Positions 1 to 9,239 of a DNA stretch of 64,000 nucleotides are shown in pieces. Both the position numbers and the translations under genes were made by a program. How positions within the stretch are numbered: the stretch's first letter is position 1; every line of letters starts with the position of its first letter. Source of the stretch: Microtetraspora niveoalba (lineage in GTDB: Bacteria > Actinomycetota > Actinomycetes > Streptosporangiales > Streptosporangiaceae); the NCBI RefSeq assembly GCF_001570405.1, contig NZ_BBYM01000029.1, positions 1 to 64,000 on the forward strand. The letters are read 5' to 3'. Below the pieces are notes generated by a model that made no database searches, was not told the origin of the DNA, and worked only from the letters and a program-made list of their open reading frames with translations.

Positions 1-753
1 CCCGGACCCACCTCGTATCCCCCGGGATACGGCGCCGCGTCCGGACCCACCTCGTATCCTCCGGACTCCGGGCCCGCCGCCGCCCGGCCCGCCGGCCCGC
101 CCGGCGAGACCGGCCCGGCCCCCGGGCGGCGCCGGCGGCTGCCGCTGGGGCCGCTGATCGGCGGCTGCGCGGTGCTGGTCTCCATCGTGGTGGCCGCCGC
201 GCTGATCGTCACCAGAGGCGGCGACACCGCGGCGAGCTGGAACACCTACCCCGGATCCGTCGCGGCGCCCTTCACGATCGCCTACCCCTCCACCTGGGGG
301 ACCGCGCGGACCAACGGCGACCAGTGGATGATCGCCGCTCCCGCGACCGACGAGTTCAACGCCCTGTTCGCGATCCCGGGCAACACCGACTGGTCCAAGG
401 TCAACCCGGTCATCAACGGGCAGCCGGACCGGGCGACCGGGATCTTCGCCCAGGTCAACAACGCGCTGAGCACGTCGGACTCCCCCGTGGAGCTCCAGCA
501 GAGCCTGCAGTCCGCGCTGCCGGGCACCGTCGCGTTCACCGGCGCTCCGATGGCGGTCACCGTGGGCGCCCGCCCCGCCGTCAAGCTGGCCGGCGTCGCG
601 GGCGACCCCCGGCAGGGCGGCCGCCTCGACTTCTCCGCCTACGTCGTACGGCAGGGCTCCGGGGAGTCGTCGGTGCTGATCACGTTCTTCTGCGCGAAGT
701 GCGACCCGGACCTGATCGACCACATGGTCAACACCGTGCGGTTCACCTCCTAG
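1..753 (+). CDS. Membrane-anchored exported protein, 5' end outside window
   Basis: The frame is open from the first base, so the start lies upstream. About 250 residues are visible. They begin with a Pro/Gly/Tyr-rich cytoplasmic tail containing two copies of GPTSYPP, then an Arg cluster, one hydrophobic segment at about residues 48-71 and an extracytoplasmic domain of about 180 residues rich in Ala, Pro and Thr with a C-terminal CAKC motif. This architecture is typical of actinobacterial single-pass proteins with a disordered N-terminus and a small extracellular domain. I do not recognise the extracellular domain. The gene ends ten bases inside the neighbouring transposase scar, which runs on the opposite strand. 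Confidence 0.75.
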   Translation, partial: PGPTSYPPGYGAASGPTSYPPDSGPAAARPAGPPGETGPAPGRRRRLPLGPLIGGCAVLVSIVVAAALIVTRGGDTAASWNTYPGSVAAPFTIAYPSTWGTARTNGDQWMIAAPATDEFNALFAIPGNTDWSKVNPVINGQPDRATGIFAQVNNALSTSDSPVELQQSLQSALPGTVAFTGAPMAVTVGARPAVKLAGVAGDPRQGGRLDFSAYVVRQGSGESSVLITFFCAKCDPDLIDHMVNTVRFTS

Positions 754-1276
754 TACTCCAGCCGTAGTTCTTGATCACGTCGACGAACGCCCAGTCGTAG
801 AAGCGGTGGTCCTTGGCTCCCGCTCCAGCCGAGAGCCGCTGCCAGGCCCGCTGCGGCAGGGCAAAGGTCATCTCATCGGCGCGATAGGTGCCCGCGCGCG
901 TGGTCACGCGGTGGCTGGAGGCGACCGCGAACACGTAACCGACCTGACGTTCCTCCAGCTCCGTGCGCAGATGCGGGCTCTGCCCGTAGACCTCATCCCC
1001 TGTCACCCAGTCCGGGCACAGGCCGGACTCCAACGCCCGGACCACCATCCGCGCCGCCAGCTCACCCTTGGTCGTGAACACTCGCGCCTGGGGTACGCCG
1101 GCGGCGTGGCACCTGACGGGATCGGCCGTCCAGGTCTTCGGCAGGTACAGCTCACGATCGATGAATGCATGCCCGCCGGTGGTCGCGTAGGCCAGGTAGA
1201 CGGCGATCTGGCTGTTCTCGATGCGCCCGGCTGTGCCGGTGTGCTGCCGCTGCACTCCGACATCCCGCCTTCTTGA
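743..1276 (-). pseudogene. IS701-type transposase fragment (DDE domain)
   Basis: The translation carries GVQRQHTGTAGR, HAFIDRELYLPKTWT and the GDEVYG block, all characteristic of the IS701 transposase family. The fragment starts just after the place where the first catalytic aspartate (in a DETG motif) should be, so that residue is missing. It ends in unrelated residues before the family C-terminus. Both ends are therefore truncated and it cannot be an active transposase. The frame stays open and is joined directly to the integrase fragment on its 5' side. Confidence 0.8.
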
Positions 1277-1435
1277 TCTTGCACGGTTCTTCTTGATCAG
1301 CTCGTCGTCAACGGCGGTGTTGAGGATGCCGCGAAGGAGGTGGTACGCCTTCGCAGTCGTCGATGCGCCGAGACCGTGCTTGGTCAGGCCCGTGTGCCAG
1401 ACGCGGATCCGGCGGGACGTGATCCCCGTGAGCAT
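1277..1435 (-). pseudogene. Tyrosine integrase fragment (core-binding domain)
   Basis: About 53 residues read like part of the SAM-like core-binding domain of phage-type tyrosine integrases, with an ITSRRIRVWH segment and a RGILNTAVDDELI helix followed by KKN. No catalytic Arg/His/Tyr region follows, because the frame runs into the transposase fragment near position 1276. It is a short remnant of an integrated element. The exact 5' limit is uncertain, since the recognisable match begins at or near the first Met. Confidence 0.65.
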
Positions 1436-1494
1436 GCAGCCGCCGAAGATCGGGTTGATGTGTCCTTTTGCTGGAATGGCAACAGAACTCAGGC

Positions 1495-1522
1495 CCTGAC
1501 CTCCCTCGACTCTACAGTCAGG
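1495..1522 (+). promoter_or_regulatory. Inverted repeat upstream of epoxide hydrolase
   Basis: The arms CCTGAC and GTCAGG (1495-1500 and 1517-1522) flank 16 bases that include TCTACAGT, a possible -10 region. The repeat sits about 30 bases before the hydrolase start. It could be a regulator site. No regulator is assigned. Confidence 0.35.
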
Positions 1523-1553
1523 ACGACCAACGAGTCCTGGCCGAGGAGGGACG

Positions 1554-2510
1554 ATGACGGCGAAGCACCGGATCTTGGAAGCGGGCGCGGAGCGGATTCA
1601 CGTCGTAGAGCAGGGCAGCGGCCCGCTGGTGCTGCTCGTCCATGGTTTCCCCGAGTCGTGGTATTCCTGGCGGCGGCAGCTTCCCGTGCTGGCGGCAGCC
1701 GGTTACCGGGCCGTCGCGCTCGACGTACGGGGCTACGGGCGTTCGTCCAAGCCGCAGGACCCCGCCGCGTACCGGATGCTCGACTTGATCAGTGACAACG
1801 TGTCGGTGGTCCGGGCACTCGGTGAAAGCTCCGCTGTGATCATCGGCCACGACTGGGGGGCGACGATCGCAGCGCAGTCCGCACTCGTCGAGCCCGAGGT
1901 GTTTCGTGCGGTCGGATTGTTGAGCGTCCCTTACACCCCGCCCGGCGGGCCTCGGCCAAGCGAAGTGTTCGCGGGAATGGGCGGCGGGCAAGAGTTCTAT
2001 GTCTCCTACTTCCAGCGCCCCGGACGAGCCGAGGCCGAGATCGAGCCCAACGTGCGCGGCTGGCTCGCTGGGTTTTACAGCGCCCTGTCGGCGGACACGA
2101 TGGCTGCGGCGGACTCCCCAGACCCGCACTTCATCGCCCAGGGCGGCACACTGCGCGAGCGTTTCCCTACCGGCGCGCTGCCGTCCTGGCTGACGCAAGA
2201 CGACCTCGACTTCTACGCCGCCGAGTTCGAGCGCACGGGCTTCACCGGTGCCCTCAACCGCTACCGCAACATGGACCGCGACTGGGAGGACCTGGCTACG
2301 TACGCGGACTCCCCGATCAAGCAGCCGTCCCTCTTCCTTGGCGGCACCCGTGACGCCTCCACCATGTGGCTCTCCGACGCCATAGCCGCCTATCCGCAAA
2401 CGCTCCCCAACCTCACTGGCAGTCACCTCCTGGACTGCGGCCACTGGATCCAGCAGGAACGCCCCGACGACGTCAACCGCCTGCTCGTGGAGTTCCTCGA
2501 CAGCCTCTGA
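1554..2510 (+). CDS. Epoxide hydrolase-like alpha/beta hydrolase
   Basis: The 318-residue protein has the full alpha/beta-hydrolase set: the oxyanion motif HGFPESW at residue 30, the nucleophile Asp100 in GHDWGA, a candidate acid Asp267 and the catalytic His297 in CGHW. An Asp nucleophile together with HGFPESW is the pattern of soluble epoxide hydrolases, which open epoxides to diols; haloalkane dehalogenases share the Asp but usually not this oxyanion motif. The start is set by GAGGAGGGA a few bases upstream. It is monocistronic and converges on the DMFase-like gene, whose frameshifted tail overlaps its last 88 bases on the other strand. The substrate is unknown. Confidence 0.85.
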   Translation: MTAKHRILEAGAERIHVVEQGSGPLVLLVHGFPESWYSWRRQLPVLAAAGYRAVALDVRGYGRSSKPQDPAAYRMLDLISDNVSVVRALGESSAVIIGHDWGATIAAQSALVEPEVFRAVGLLSVPYTPPGGPRPSEVFAGMGGGQEFYVSYFQRPGRAEAEIEPNVRGWLAGFYSALSADTMAAADSPDPHFIAQGGTLRERFPTGALPSWLTQDDLDFYAAEFERTGFTGALNRYRNMDRDWEDLATYADSPIKQPSLFLGGTRDASTMWLSDAIAAYPQTLPNLTGSHLLDCGHWIQQERPDDVNRLLVEFLDSL

Positions 2511-4261
2511 CCGGGACATCCGAACCGTCGGGCCGAGCCATCCCGAGCCGTCGTATAGCGCGGCCCGCGGGACGTGCGGGAGCGGGCACCGACCCGGCGC
2601 GATCCCGAGGGGAGGCTGTACGCCCCGCCCGACCCGGCGAACCGGGTCGACCGCTCCACCGGTCCTCCTACGACATGCGGCTGAGACGGCGGAGGACGTT
2701 GTGGGTGATCCGCTAACGGGTCGCCCTCGATCAGTCCGCTGACCCACTCGCAGGTCCCCGCGTTGAAGACGGTGCCGCCGCGTTCGAACACGCCGACCAT
2801 CGCGGCGCCGTACCTGGCCTCGCGGCGGAACTCGGGCGGCTGCCCGTCGTACATGGCCGCGACGAGCCCCAGCGCCTCGCCCTCGGGCGCGCCGAGCGGG
2901 ACCCGGCCGCCCCAGCGGTCGATCTCGCCCATGACGGCCGGGGCCATGGCCAGGATCTCCAGGTTCTCCGGCGCGCCGTCCTCGTGCGTCGGATAGGGGA
3001 GACCCTTGCGGAACGTGTAGTCGACCCCGTCCACCTCGAAGGAGACGATGCGCGCCGGGCCGCCGAAGACGTCCCCGTAGTAGAGGTCGGTGCCCTCGAA
3101 CGCCCAGTGGTCGGGCCGGTAGACGGTGTAGCCGCCGCTGGAGCGGGGGGTCGTGGAGCCGTAACGGGCGTACGCCCCGCCGAGGCCGGTGAGTCCCATG
3201 GTCGCGGCGCCCGGACGCCCGGTCTTGGGATGGTCCCAGGCGGTCGTGTCCCGCGCCGGGTCGGTCGCGCCGACCGGGTCCTCGCCGGGCATCTTGTGGC
3301 AGACCTGGGTGGCGCCGTCGTCCTCCAGCCGCACCTGCCAGACGAAGTTGGCGCCGAACCTGGCCAGGTTCCCGCCCCGGTCCACGAACGCGTCGACCGT
3401 GTCGCGCATCTCGGCGGTCCAGTACTCGTCGTGCCCGACGACGACCAGGCAGTCGTAGCCGTCCACCGACTCGGGCCGGAAGTGCAGGTCGTGCTGGGTC
3501 AGGTAGTCCAGGCGGTAGCCGTTCCGCTCCGCCCAGACCACGAACGGCCGCTCGTACGTCGCCCAGAGGGCGTCGGCGTGGTGCCGGGAGTAGCCGTTGG
3601 CGTACGCCCACTCGTACGCCGGGTGCCGCGGCTCCCACCCGATCGGCGGCACGTCGGTGTGCCGGTTGCGCGCCGCGCCCTCGGGCTTGCGCAACATCCC
3701 CCGCGCGATCGGCCGCAGCGCCGACTGCCGTGGGGTCGGGACGTCGGTGTACGGATCGTCGCCGAGCCCCCGGTAGGCGTTGGCGCCGCCCCAGTCGTTG
3801 TACGCGAGCATCGTGCTGGTGGTGAGGACCAGCGCCATGCGTGCCCGCCCGCCGCGGGCGCCGGGCCGTACGACGAAGAAGTGCTCGCGCTCGTGCCGCC
3901 GCCCGTGCTCGTCGGTGATGCCGACGACGACCAGGTAGAAGCCCGACGGCCAGTCCTCCCCCACCGGGACGGTGAACGCGACGGGCCACCCGCAGCCGGT
4001 CGTGTACGCGTCGTCCGGCGTGGGGTGCGCGGCGCCCGGCAGGCCGGCGCGGCGGAACACCGTCTCCGGCTCGGCGCCGTCCCGGACCACCGCGACGTCG
4101 TACGACTCGGCGGTGGTGTGGACGTGGACGGCGACCTCGTCACCGGGGTCGTAGCCGAACCGGTCGGTGTAGCACCAGATCTCCTTGATGTCGGGGTCGT
4201 TCCTGGGCCGTTCCGGCTGCCAGCCGGGGATCGACCAGGCGTATCGCGGCGGGAGGGTCAT
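2423..4261 (-). CDS. N,N-dimethylformamidase large-subunit-like protein, frameshifted C-terminus
   Basis: The 612-codon frame matches the protein at 42927-44549 along most of its length: an N-terminal beta domain with CYTDRF, then [47 protein letters not shown] and [13 protein letters not shown]. In the family, DMFase large subunits hydrolyse N-substituted formamides with a mononuclear iron held by Tyr and Glu residues. After GTCEW and EGDP the frame shifts at about 2710-2716: the spacer is 7 bases where the paralogue has 12. The conserved ending ITHNVLRR survives in another frame and stops at 2668. The last 98 or so codons are therefore out-of-frame tail. The start is preceded by GGAAAGGAC. 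The gene lies 15 bases downstream of the permease and is probably cotranscribed with it. Confidence 0.8.
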   Translation of the reverse strand: MTLPPRYAWSIPGWQPERPRNDPDIKEIWCYTDRFGYDPGDEVAVHVHTTAESYDVAVVRDGAEPETVFRRAGLPGAAHPTPDDAYTTGCGWPVAFTVPVGEDWPSGFYLVVVGITDEHGRRHEREHFFVVRPGARGGRARMALVLTTSTMLAYNDWGGANAYRGLGDDPYTDVPTPRQSALRPIARGMLRKPEGAARNRHTDVPPIGWEPRHPAYEWAYANGYSRHHADALWATYERPFVVWAERNGYRLDYLTQHDLHFRPESVDGYDCLVVVGHDEYWTAEMRDTVDAFVDRGGNLARFGANFVWQVRLEDDGATQVCHKMPGEDPVGATDPARDTTAWDHPKTGRPGAATMGLTGLGGAYARYGSTTPRSSGGYTVYRPDHWAFEGTDLYYGDVFGGPARIVSFEVDGVDYTFRKGLPYPTHEDGAPENLEILAMAPAVMGEIDRWGGRVPLGAPEGEALGLVAAMYDGQPPEFRREARYGAAMVGVFERGGTVFNAGTCEWVSGLIEGDPLADHPQRPPPSQPHVVGGPVERSTRFAGSGGAYSLPSGSRRVGARSRTSRGPRYTTARDGSARRFGCPGQRLSRNSTSRRLTSSGRSCWIQWPQSRR

Positions 4262-4276
4262 GTCGTCCTTTCCAGA

Positions 4277-5728
4277 TCAGGAGGCGAACGGGTCGACGGA
4301 GCCGACGCGGTCGTAAACGTCGGGCCGCGCCGAGCGGAGCCGCAGGGCGCGCAGGCAGCCCGCGGCGAACGCGACCGGCAGCGGCGACAACATGAGGGCG
4401 TTGCCGAGCGGGCCCATGCCGGTGAGCACCGGCAGCTTGACCAGCAGGAGCGCCATCACACCGGTGAGCAGCAGGGCCGAGAGGCCGGGCGCGACGAGCC
4501 GCTGCCACAGCGACTCGCCCGCCCGCAGCCGGCCCAGGTGGCGGACGACCGCGATCGAGGTGAGGATCTGCAGGGCCATGACCCCGGCCAGCGTCGGCGT
4601 GTTCGTCCAGATGACGACCTGCGTGTACGGGTCCAGGCCGGACACGCCGAACACCGTCAGGGCGACCGTGACGATCGCCGTCTGCGCGAGGCAGGCGACG
4701 CTCGGCGTGCCGGTGGAGGCACCGACCCGGCTGAACGCGGCGGGGAGCAGCCCCTCGCGCCCCTGGGCGAACAGGTACCGGGCGCACGCGTTCTGCAGGG
4801 CCAGGACGCCGGCGAGGTAGCTGGTGACCATGAGCACCTCCATCACCGTCGTCATCGCCCCGCCGACGTAGGTGTCGTTGAGGCGGTACACGAGGGTGGA
4901 GAGGTCGCCCGACAGGGCGGCGCCGAGCGCGTTCGGGCCGATCGCCATGTAGAGCGTCCAGCTCGCGAAGGAGTAGAAGAGTGTGAGGAAGCCGACCGCG
5001 ATGTAGGTGGCGCGGGCCACGGTCCGCCTCGGGTCCCGGACCTCCTCGCTGTAGATGGCGGTCTGCTCGAACCCGATGTACACCACCAGCGGGATCACCA
5101 GCATCGCGCCCAGGTGCGGGGTGAGGACGGCGCCCGGCGCGAAGCTGCCGAACGACAACCCCTCGTGGCCGCCCCGGGCCAGGACCGCCACGGCCAGCAC
5201 GACCAGGACGCCGATCTCGCCGGTCAGCAGGACGGCCATCACCTTCGCGCCGATGTCGACCCGGCGGTAGGCCATCGCGCCGACGAGCAGTGACAGCGCC
5301 ACCGCCGTCACTCCCCAGGGGACGCGGACCCCGAAGAGGTCCTCGATCGCCGTGGACGCGAACAGCCCGGCCGCCGCGGCGAAGCCGATCTGGCCCAGCG
5401 CGTAGGAGGCGTAGGCCAGCACGGCCGCTCCCGCGCCGGCCACCCGGCCCAGGCCCCGGCCGATGTACGCGGAGAACGCTCCGCTGCCGGAGACGTGCCT
5501 GCTCATCGCGGCGAACCCGACCGTGAACAGCAGGTAGACGACGCCCGCGATCAGGTAGCCGGAAGGCGTGCCCTCGCCGCCGTACAGGAAGGCCAGCGGC
5601 CCGAACCCGGCCATCACGGTGAGGGGCGCGGCGGCCGCGACGACGAAGAAAACCAGATCCCTGGTGCCGACGGCGCCGGATCTGAGCGTGGAGGACGGGG
5701 TGTCCGAACCAGGGGGTGCCACAGTCAT
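4277..5728 (-). CDS. APC-superfamily amino acid/amine permease
   Basis: The 483-residue protein has about twelve hydrophobic segments. It opens with the APC-family pattern GTRDLVFFVVAAAAPLT and later shows GFEQTAIYSEE in the TM6 region. I chose the ATG at 5728, ten codons inside the open frame, because GAAGGAGA lies directly upstream. It resembles the permease at 46710-48200 in its first 120 residues. It probably imports the substrate, or a precursor, of the DMFase-like enzyme encoded just downstream. The substrate cannot be read from the sequence. Confidence 0.85.
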   Translation of the reverse strand: MTVAPPGSDTPSSTLRSGAVGTRDLVFFVVAAAAPLTVMAGFGPLAFLYGGEGTPSGYLIAGVVYLLFTVGFAAMSRHVSGSGAFSAYIGRGLGRVAGAGAAVLAYASYALGQIGFAAAAGLFASTAIEDLFGVRVPWGVTAVALSLLVGAMAYRRVDIGAKVMAVLLTGEIGVLVVLAVAVLARGGHEGLSFGSFAPGAVLTPHLGAMLVIPLVVYIGFEQTAIYSEEVRDPRRTVARATYIAVGFLTLFYSFASWTLYMAIGPNALGAALSGDLSTLVYRLNDTYVGGAMTTVMEVLMVTSYLAGVLALQNACARYLFAQGREGLLPAAFSRVGASTGTPSVACLAQTAIVTVALTVFGVSGLDPYTQVVIWTNTPTLAGVMALQILTSIAVVRHLGRLRAGESLWQRLVAPGLSALLLTGVMALLLVKLPVLTGMGPLGNALMLSPLPVAFAAGCLRALRLRSARPDVYDRVGSVDPFAS

Positions 5729-5884
5729 GGAGTCTCCTTCGCGAGGTCGGAGACACACTAAATCGGCAGGTCAGCGGCGTACCCCCGACGATCGGGCGGG
5801 TCCGGGCGGCGATATCCGCCCGATCGGCGGGTTGCCCGCTTGAGGTGGCGAGGCCCCGCCCGCTCAGCGAGTGCGACGAGGCGG

Positions 5885-7408
5885 TCAGGCCTGCCCGTCG
5901 ATGCTCTCGGCCGCCTCCCGGGCGGCCAGCGCCATCCACACGTCGCCCAGCTCCCGGGCGGCCAGCCGCTTCCCGGTGAGCTGTTCCGCCCGCTGCAGCC
6001 GCTCGCGCAGCGTGTGCCGGTGGATGCCGAGCTGGGCGGCGGCGCGCTCGTAGGAGCAGTCGACCTCGATCCAGGCCCACAGTGTCCTGATCAGTTCCTC
6101 GCCGCGCCCGGCGGGCAGCCGGTCGATCGGCCCGAGCACCGCGTCGGCGTACGCCCTGAGCACCTCCGGCGGCCCGAGGCCGAGCAACATCTGGAAGTTC
6201 GGCCGGGCGAGCGCGTCATGGACGCCCGGGCCGCTGCGGCGGGCCAGCGTCAGCGCCTGCCGCGCCTGGCGCAGGCTCAGCTCCAGGGACCCCGGCTCCA
6301 CCGGGCCGCCCATCCCCACGGCCAGGCCCGGCAGCTCGGCCGCCAGCCGCGCGGCCAGCCCCTCGTCCTGCGGAACGATCAGGACGATCTCACCGCCGTG
6401 CGCCGCGCCCGCGGCCTCGGGGAACGCCTCGCCGAGCGCCTCCAGCCGGGCCGCGGCGTCCGTCGCGTCCTGCGTCACCACCACCCGGACCCGGGTGCCG
6501 CCGAGGCCGATGGAGTCCAGCAGCGACGCCGCCGTCTCCGGACCGTACCGGCCGGTCACCAGCTCGCGGACGATCCCGGCCCTGCGGCGCCGTTCGGCCC
6601 CGGCCAGCGCCTGCCGGTGCTCCAGCTCGATGGACATCAGCGAGACGGCCGACCCCACGAGCATCCGCTGGAAGGAGCCCAGCTCGCTCCCGGCCCCGCA
6701 GATCAGGAACCCTCGCAGCCGTTCCGCCCCCAGCGGCTGGACGAGCAGGTCGCCGCCCTCGTCCGTGTGGCGCGCCGCCGCGTGCAGGCCCCGGCCCGCG
6801 ACCCGGTCCAGCTCGCCGCCGAGCCCCTCCAGCCGCGCCGCGGCCTCCTCCGGCACCGCCGCGAGCGGCGCGCCGAGGCGGTCGGTCACGATCACCCACA
6901 GCCCCGCCTCGGCGGCCAGCCCGCGCGCGATCGCCTCGACCCCGCCGGGCCGTACGGCGAGGCCGGTCAACACCCGCTGGGCGCGGGCGGCCCGCTCGAC
7001 CTCCGCGTACCGGATCTCGGCCAGCCTGCGGTAGACGGCGTCCGTGATCGCGATGAACGGCGTCTCCTCCGGCACCTCGATCAGCGGCACGCCCCACCGC
7101 TCGGCGGCGCCGGCCCACTCGGCGGGCGTCCGCTGGTGGGCCAGCGTCGAGCCGAGCCCGAGCGCGACGGCCGCCACCCCGGCCCCGGCCAGCAGCCGGA
7201 AGAACTCCTCGTGCCCGCCGTCAGCGGGGACCCTCATGCCCGTGGTCATCAGCAGTTCGCCGCCGCGCAGCCATCGCCGCGGGTCGGGGACCTCGCTGAC
7301 ATGCGCGGAGGTGATCGCCCGGTCGAGCCCCGCCGAACCGGCGACCAGCGTCAGCCGCAGCGCCGCGTCGGAGACCACGTCGCCCACCGTCAGCCCGGAA
7401 ACAGTCAC
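5885..7408 (-). CDS. PucR-family transcriptional regulator
   Basis: The 507-residue protein has an N-terminal PucR ligand/sensor domain (LTVGDVV, HVSEVPDPRRWLRGGELLMTTG) and a C-terminal PucR helix-turn-helix (YERAAAQLGIHRHTLRERLQR). The start GTG at 7408 is chosen because CCAGGAG lies 5 bases upstream and the PucR domain begins there; the frame stays open for another 80 Arg-rich codons of no homology. PucR proteins usually activate purine, amine or amino-acid catabolism genes in response to the substrate. It lies 156 bases upstream of the permease on the same strand and is its likely regulator. Confidence 0.85.
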   Translation of the reverse strand: MTVSGLTVGDVVSDAALRLTLVAGSAGLDRAITSAHVSEVPDPRRWLRGGELLMTTGMRVPADGGHEEFFRLLAGAGVAAVALGLGSTLAHQRTPAEWAGAAERWGVPLIEVPEETPFIAITDAVYRRLAEIRYAEVERAARAQRVLTGLAVRPGGVEAIARGLAAEAGLWVIVTDRLGAPLAAVPEEAAARLEGLGGELDRVAGRGLHAAARHTDEGGDLLVQPLGAERLRGFLICGAGSELGSFQRMLVGSAVSLMSIELEHRQALAGAERRRRAGIVRELVTGRYGPETAASLLDSIGLGGTRVRVVVTQDATDAAARLEALGEAFPEAAGAAHGGEIVLIVPQDEGLAARLAAELPGLAVGMGGPVEPGSLELSLRQARQALTLARRSGPGVHDALARPNFQMLLGLGPPEVLRAYADAVLGPIDRLPAGRGEELIRTLWAWIEVDCSYERAAAQLGIHRHTLRERLQRAEQLTGKRLAARELGDVWMALAAREAAESIDGQA

Positions 7409-7697
7409 CGCTCCTGGGTAGCAGACCCGGCGCCGTGCCCGGTACCGCCCGCGGCGGCGACGGCGTGGCAGGCGCCCCGGCCGTCGGCCCTGGCGACGAT
7501 CCGGCCCGCCGCGACACGTACGGCGGTGACCTCGGCGCCGGGCGGCGCGGCGCGCACGGCCTCCTCCACGGCTTCGAGCCGGTGCAGCCCGAGGCCCGCC
7601 AGTTATTCGCAGACGCTGACGGCGTCGAACGGCTCGACGAAGGCGGGCGCGGCGCATTCAGATAATGAGATCATGTGCTGACATCATCTGAAAGCGC
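7409..7697 (-). other. Upstream region of PucR gene, possible decayed ORF
   Basis: About 290 bases separate the PucR gene from the divergent clpX region. On the minus strand a frame of about 70 codons with strong G/C third positions ends in TGA overlapping the PucR start GTG. It begins after an in-frame stop and has no good start codon. It may be a decayed gene or chance. An AT-richer patch near 7665-7690 is a plausible promoter area for both directions. Confidence 0.25.
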
Positions 7698-7805
7698 GTG
7701 TCCCAGGGGGTGACGCGCCCCGCGGCCCCTTCGCCCCCTTGCCCCGACTCCCGGTCCGGACGCCTTCGGCCGTGGACCCAACGACCGCTGAGGAGACGCT
7801 CCGGA

Positions 7806-9095
7806 ATGGCCCGCACCGGCGACGACGACAGTCTGTTGAAATGCACGTTCTGCGGGAAAGGCCAGCATCAGGTCGGCAGGCTGATCGCAGGACCGAGCCC
7901 GCTGTGCATCTGCGACGAATGCGTCCGGCTCTGCAAGGAGCTCCTCCAGGAGGAGGAGGACGCCGAGTCGTCCGGCCCGGCCCTGGCGGGCCTGCCCAAG
8001 CCGCGGGAGATCCACGCGTTCCTCGACGGGTACGTCATCGGCCAGGAGGACACCAAGAAGGCCCTCTCGGTGGCGGTCTACAACCACTACAAGCGCGTAC
8101 GGGCGATGAGGGGAGGAGCCGGCGCGGGCGAGGAGCCGGTCGAGCTGGGCAAGTCCAACATCCTGCTGATCGGCCCGACCGGATCCGGCAAGACCTACCT
8201 CGTACGGCGCCTCGCCCGGACGATGGGCGTCCCGTTCGCGATCGTCGACGCCACCGCGCTCACCGCGGCGGGCTACGTCGGCGAGGACGTCGAGAACATC
8301 CTGCTCAAGCTGCTCCAGGCGGCCGACCACGACGTGAGGAGGGCCGAGACCGGCATCGTCTACATCGACGAGTTCGACAAGATCGCCCGCAGGGGCGAGA
8401 ACCCGTCGGCCACCCGCGACGTGTCCGGCGAGGACGTCCAGCAGGCCCTGCTGAAGATCCTGGAGGGCACCGTCGCGAGAGTGTCGCCGCAGGGCGGGCG
8501 CAGGCAGCCGCAGCAGGAGTTCGTCCAGATCGACACCACCAACGTGCTGTTCATCGTCGGCGGCGCCTTCGCCGGCCTGGAACAGATCGTCGAACGGCGG
8601 ACCGGCAGCGGGGCCGCCGGGTTCGGCGCCCAGCTCTCCACCCCGTACGCTCCGGACGGGGCGGGCGCCCTGGCCGAGGTCACGCCCGAGGACCTGCTGA
8701 AGTTCGGGCTGATCCCCGAGATCGTCGGCCGGCTCCCGGTCGTGTCGGCCCTGCACCCGCTGGACCGGACGGCGCTGGCCCGCATCCTCACCGAGCCGCG
8801 CGACGCGCTGCTCAAGCAGTACCGCAGGCTCTTCGAGCTGGACGGCGTCGAGCTGGAGTTCACCGACGAGGCGGTCGGCGCGGTCGCCGACCAGGCGCTG
8901 CTGCGCCGCACCGGCGCGCGGGGAGCCCGCGCGGTCCTCGAAGAGGTCCTGCTCAACGTGATGTACGAGGTGCCCGGCCGGGACGACGTCGCCCGTGTCG
9001 TGATCGATCGGGAGACCGTGCTCGGCAACGTCAATCCCACCCTCGTGCCGCGCGAGCACCCCGGCCGCGGGCGGCGGAGCCGCGAGAGCGCCTGA
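7806..9095 (+). CDS. clpX: Divergent ClpX-type AAA+ unfoldase
   Basis: The 429-residue protein has the ClpX layout: N-terminal zinc finger (Cys13, Cys16, Cys36, Cys39), Walker A GPTGSGKT at 123-130, pore loop GYVGEDVEN, Walker B YIDEFDK near 186-192 and the GARGARAV sensor-2 region. The start ATG has a GAGGAG upstream. It differs from housekeeping ClpX at two functional loops. The RKH loop that guides ssrA substrates reads RRQ (232-234), and the ClpP-docking IGF loop reads AGF (271-273). The zinc finger also carries one extra residue, giving an additional Cys34. No tig or clpP gene is adjacent, so this is probably a second ClpX paralogue. Confidence 0.85.
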   Translation: MARTGDDDSLLKCTFCGKGQHQVGRLIAGPSPLCICDECVRLCKELLQEEEDAESSGPALAGLPKPREIHAFLDGYVIGQEDTKKALSVAVYNHYKRVRAMRGGAGAGEEPVELGKSNILLIGPTGSGKTYLVRRLARTMGVPFAIVDATALTAAGYVGEDVENILLKLLQAADHDVRRAETGIVYIDEFDKIARRGENPSATRDVSGEDVQQALLKILEGTVARVSPQGGRRQPQQEFVQIDTTNVLFIVGGAFAGLEQIVERRTGSGAAGFGAQLSTPYAPDGAGALAEVTPEDLLKFGLIPEIVGRLPVVSALHPLDRTALARILTEPRDALLKQYRRLFELDGVELEFTDEAVGAVADQALLRRTGARGARAVLEEVLLNVMYEVPGRDDVARVVIDRETVLGNVNPTLVPREHPGRGRRSRESA

Positions 9096-9239
9096 GCGGC
9101 GGCGCCGGCCGCGCTTTCCTCACTTGCAGGACTTCTGCATGCGGTGATCAAGGGAGATGCAACCGCCCGGCCCTTTCCTGTGTGCACGAGCCCGGAAGGC
9201 AGGCGCCAGGCCGGGAGGCACCCCCGTCAGGAGACCACC

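Noticed and set aside
2423-2709. Last part of the first DMFase-like frame as real protein
   Set aside because: No match to the paralogue; the conserved C-terminal codons lie in another frame, so this is frameshifted tail.
1518-3989. Long Arg/Pro-rich minus-strand frame of 823 codons
   Set aside because: It runs out of frame across the DMFase-like gene and antisense to the hydrolase; its composition is that of a GC-rich shadow frame.
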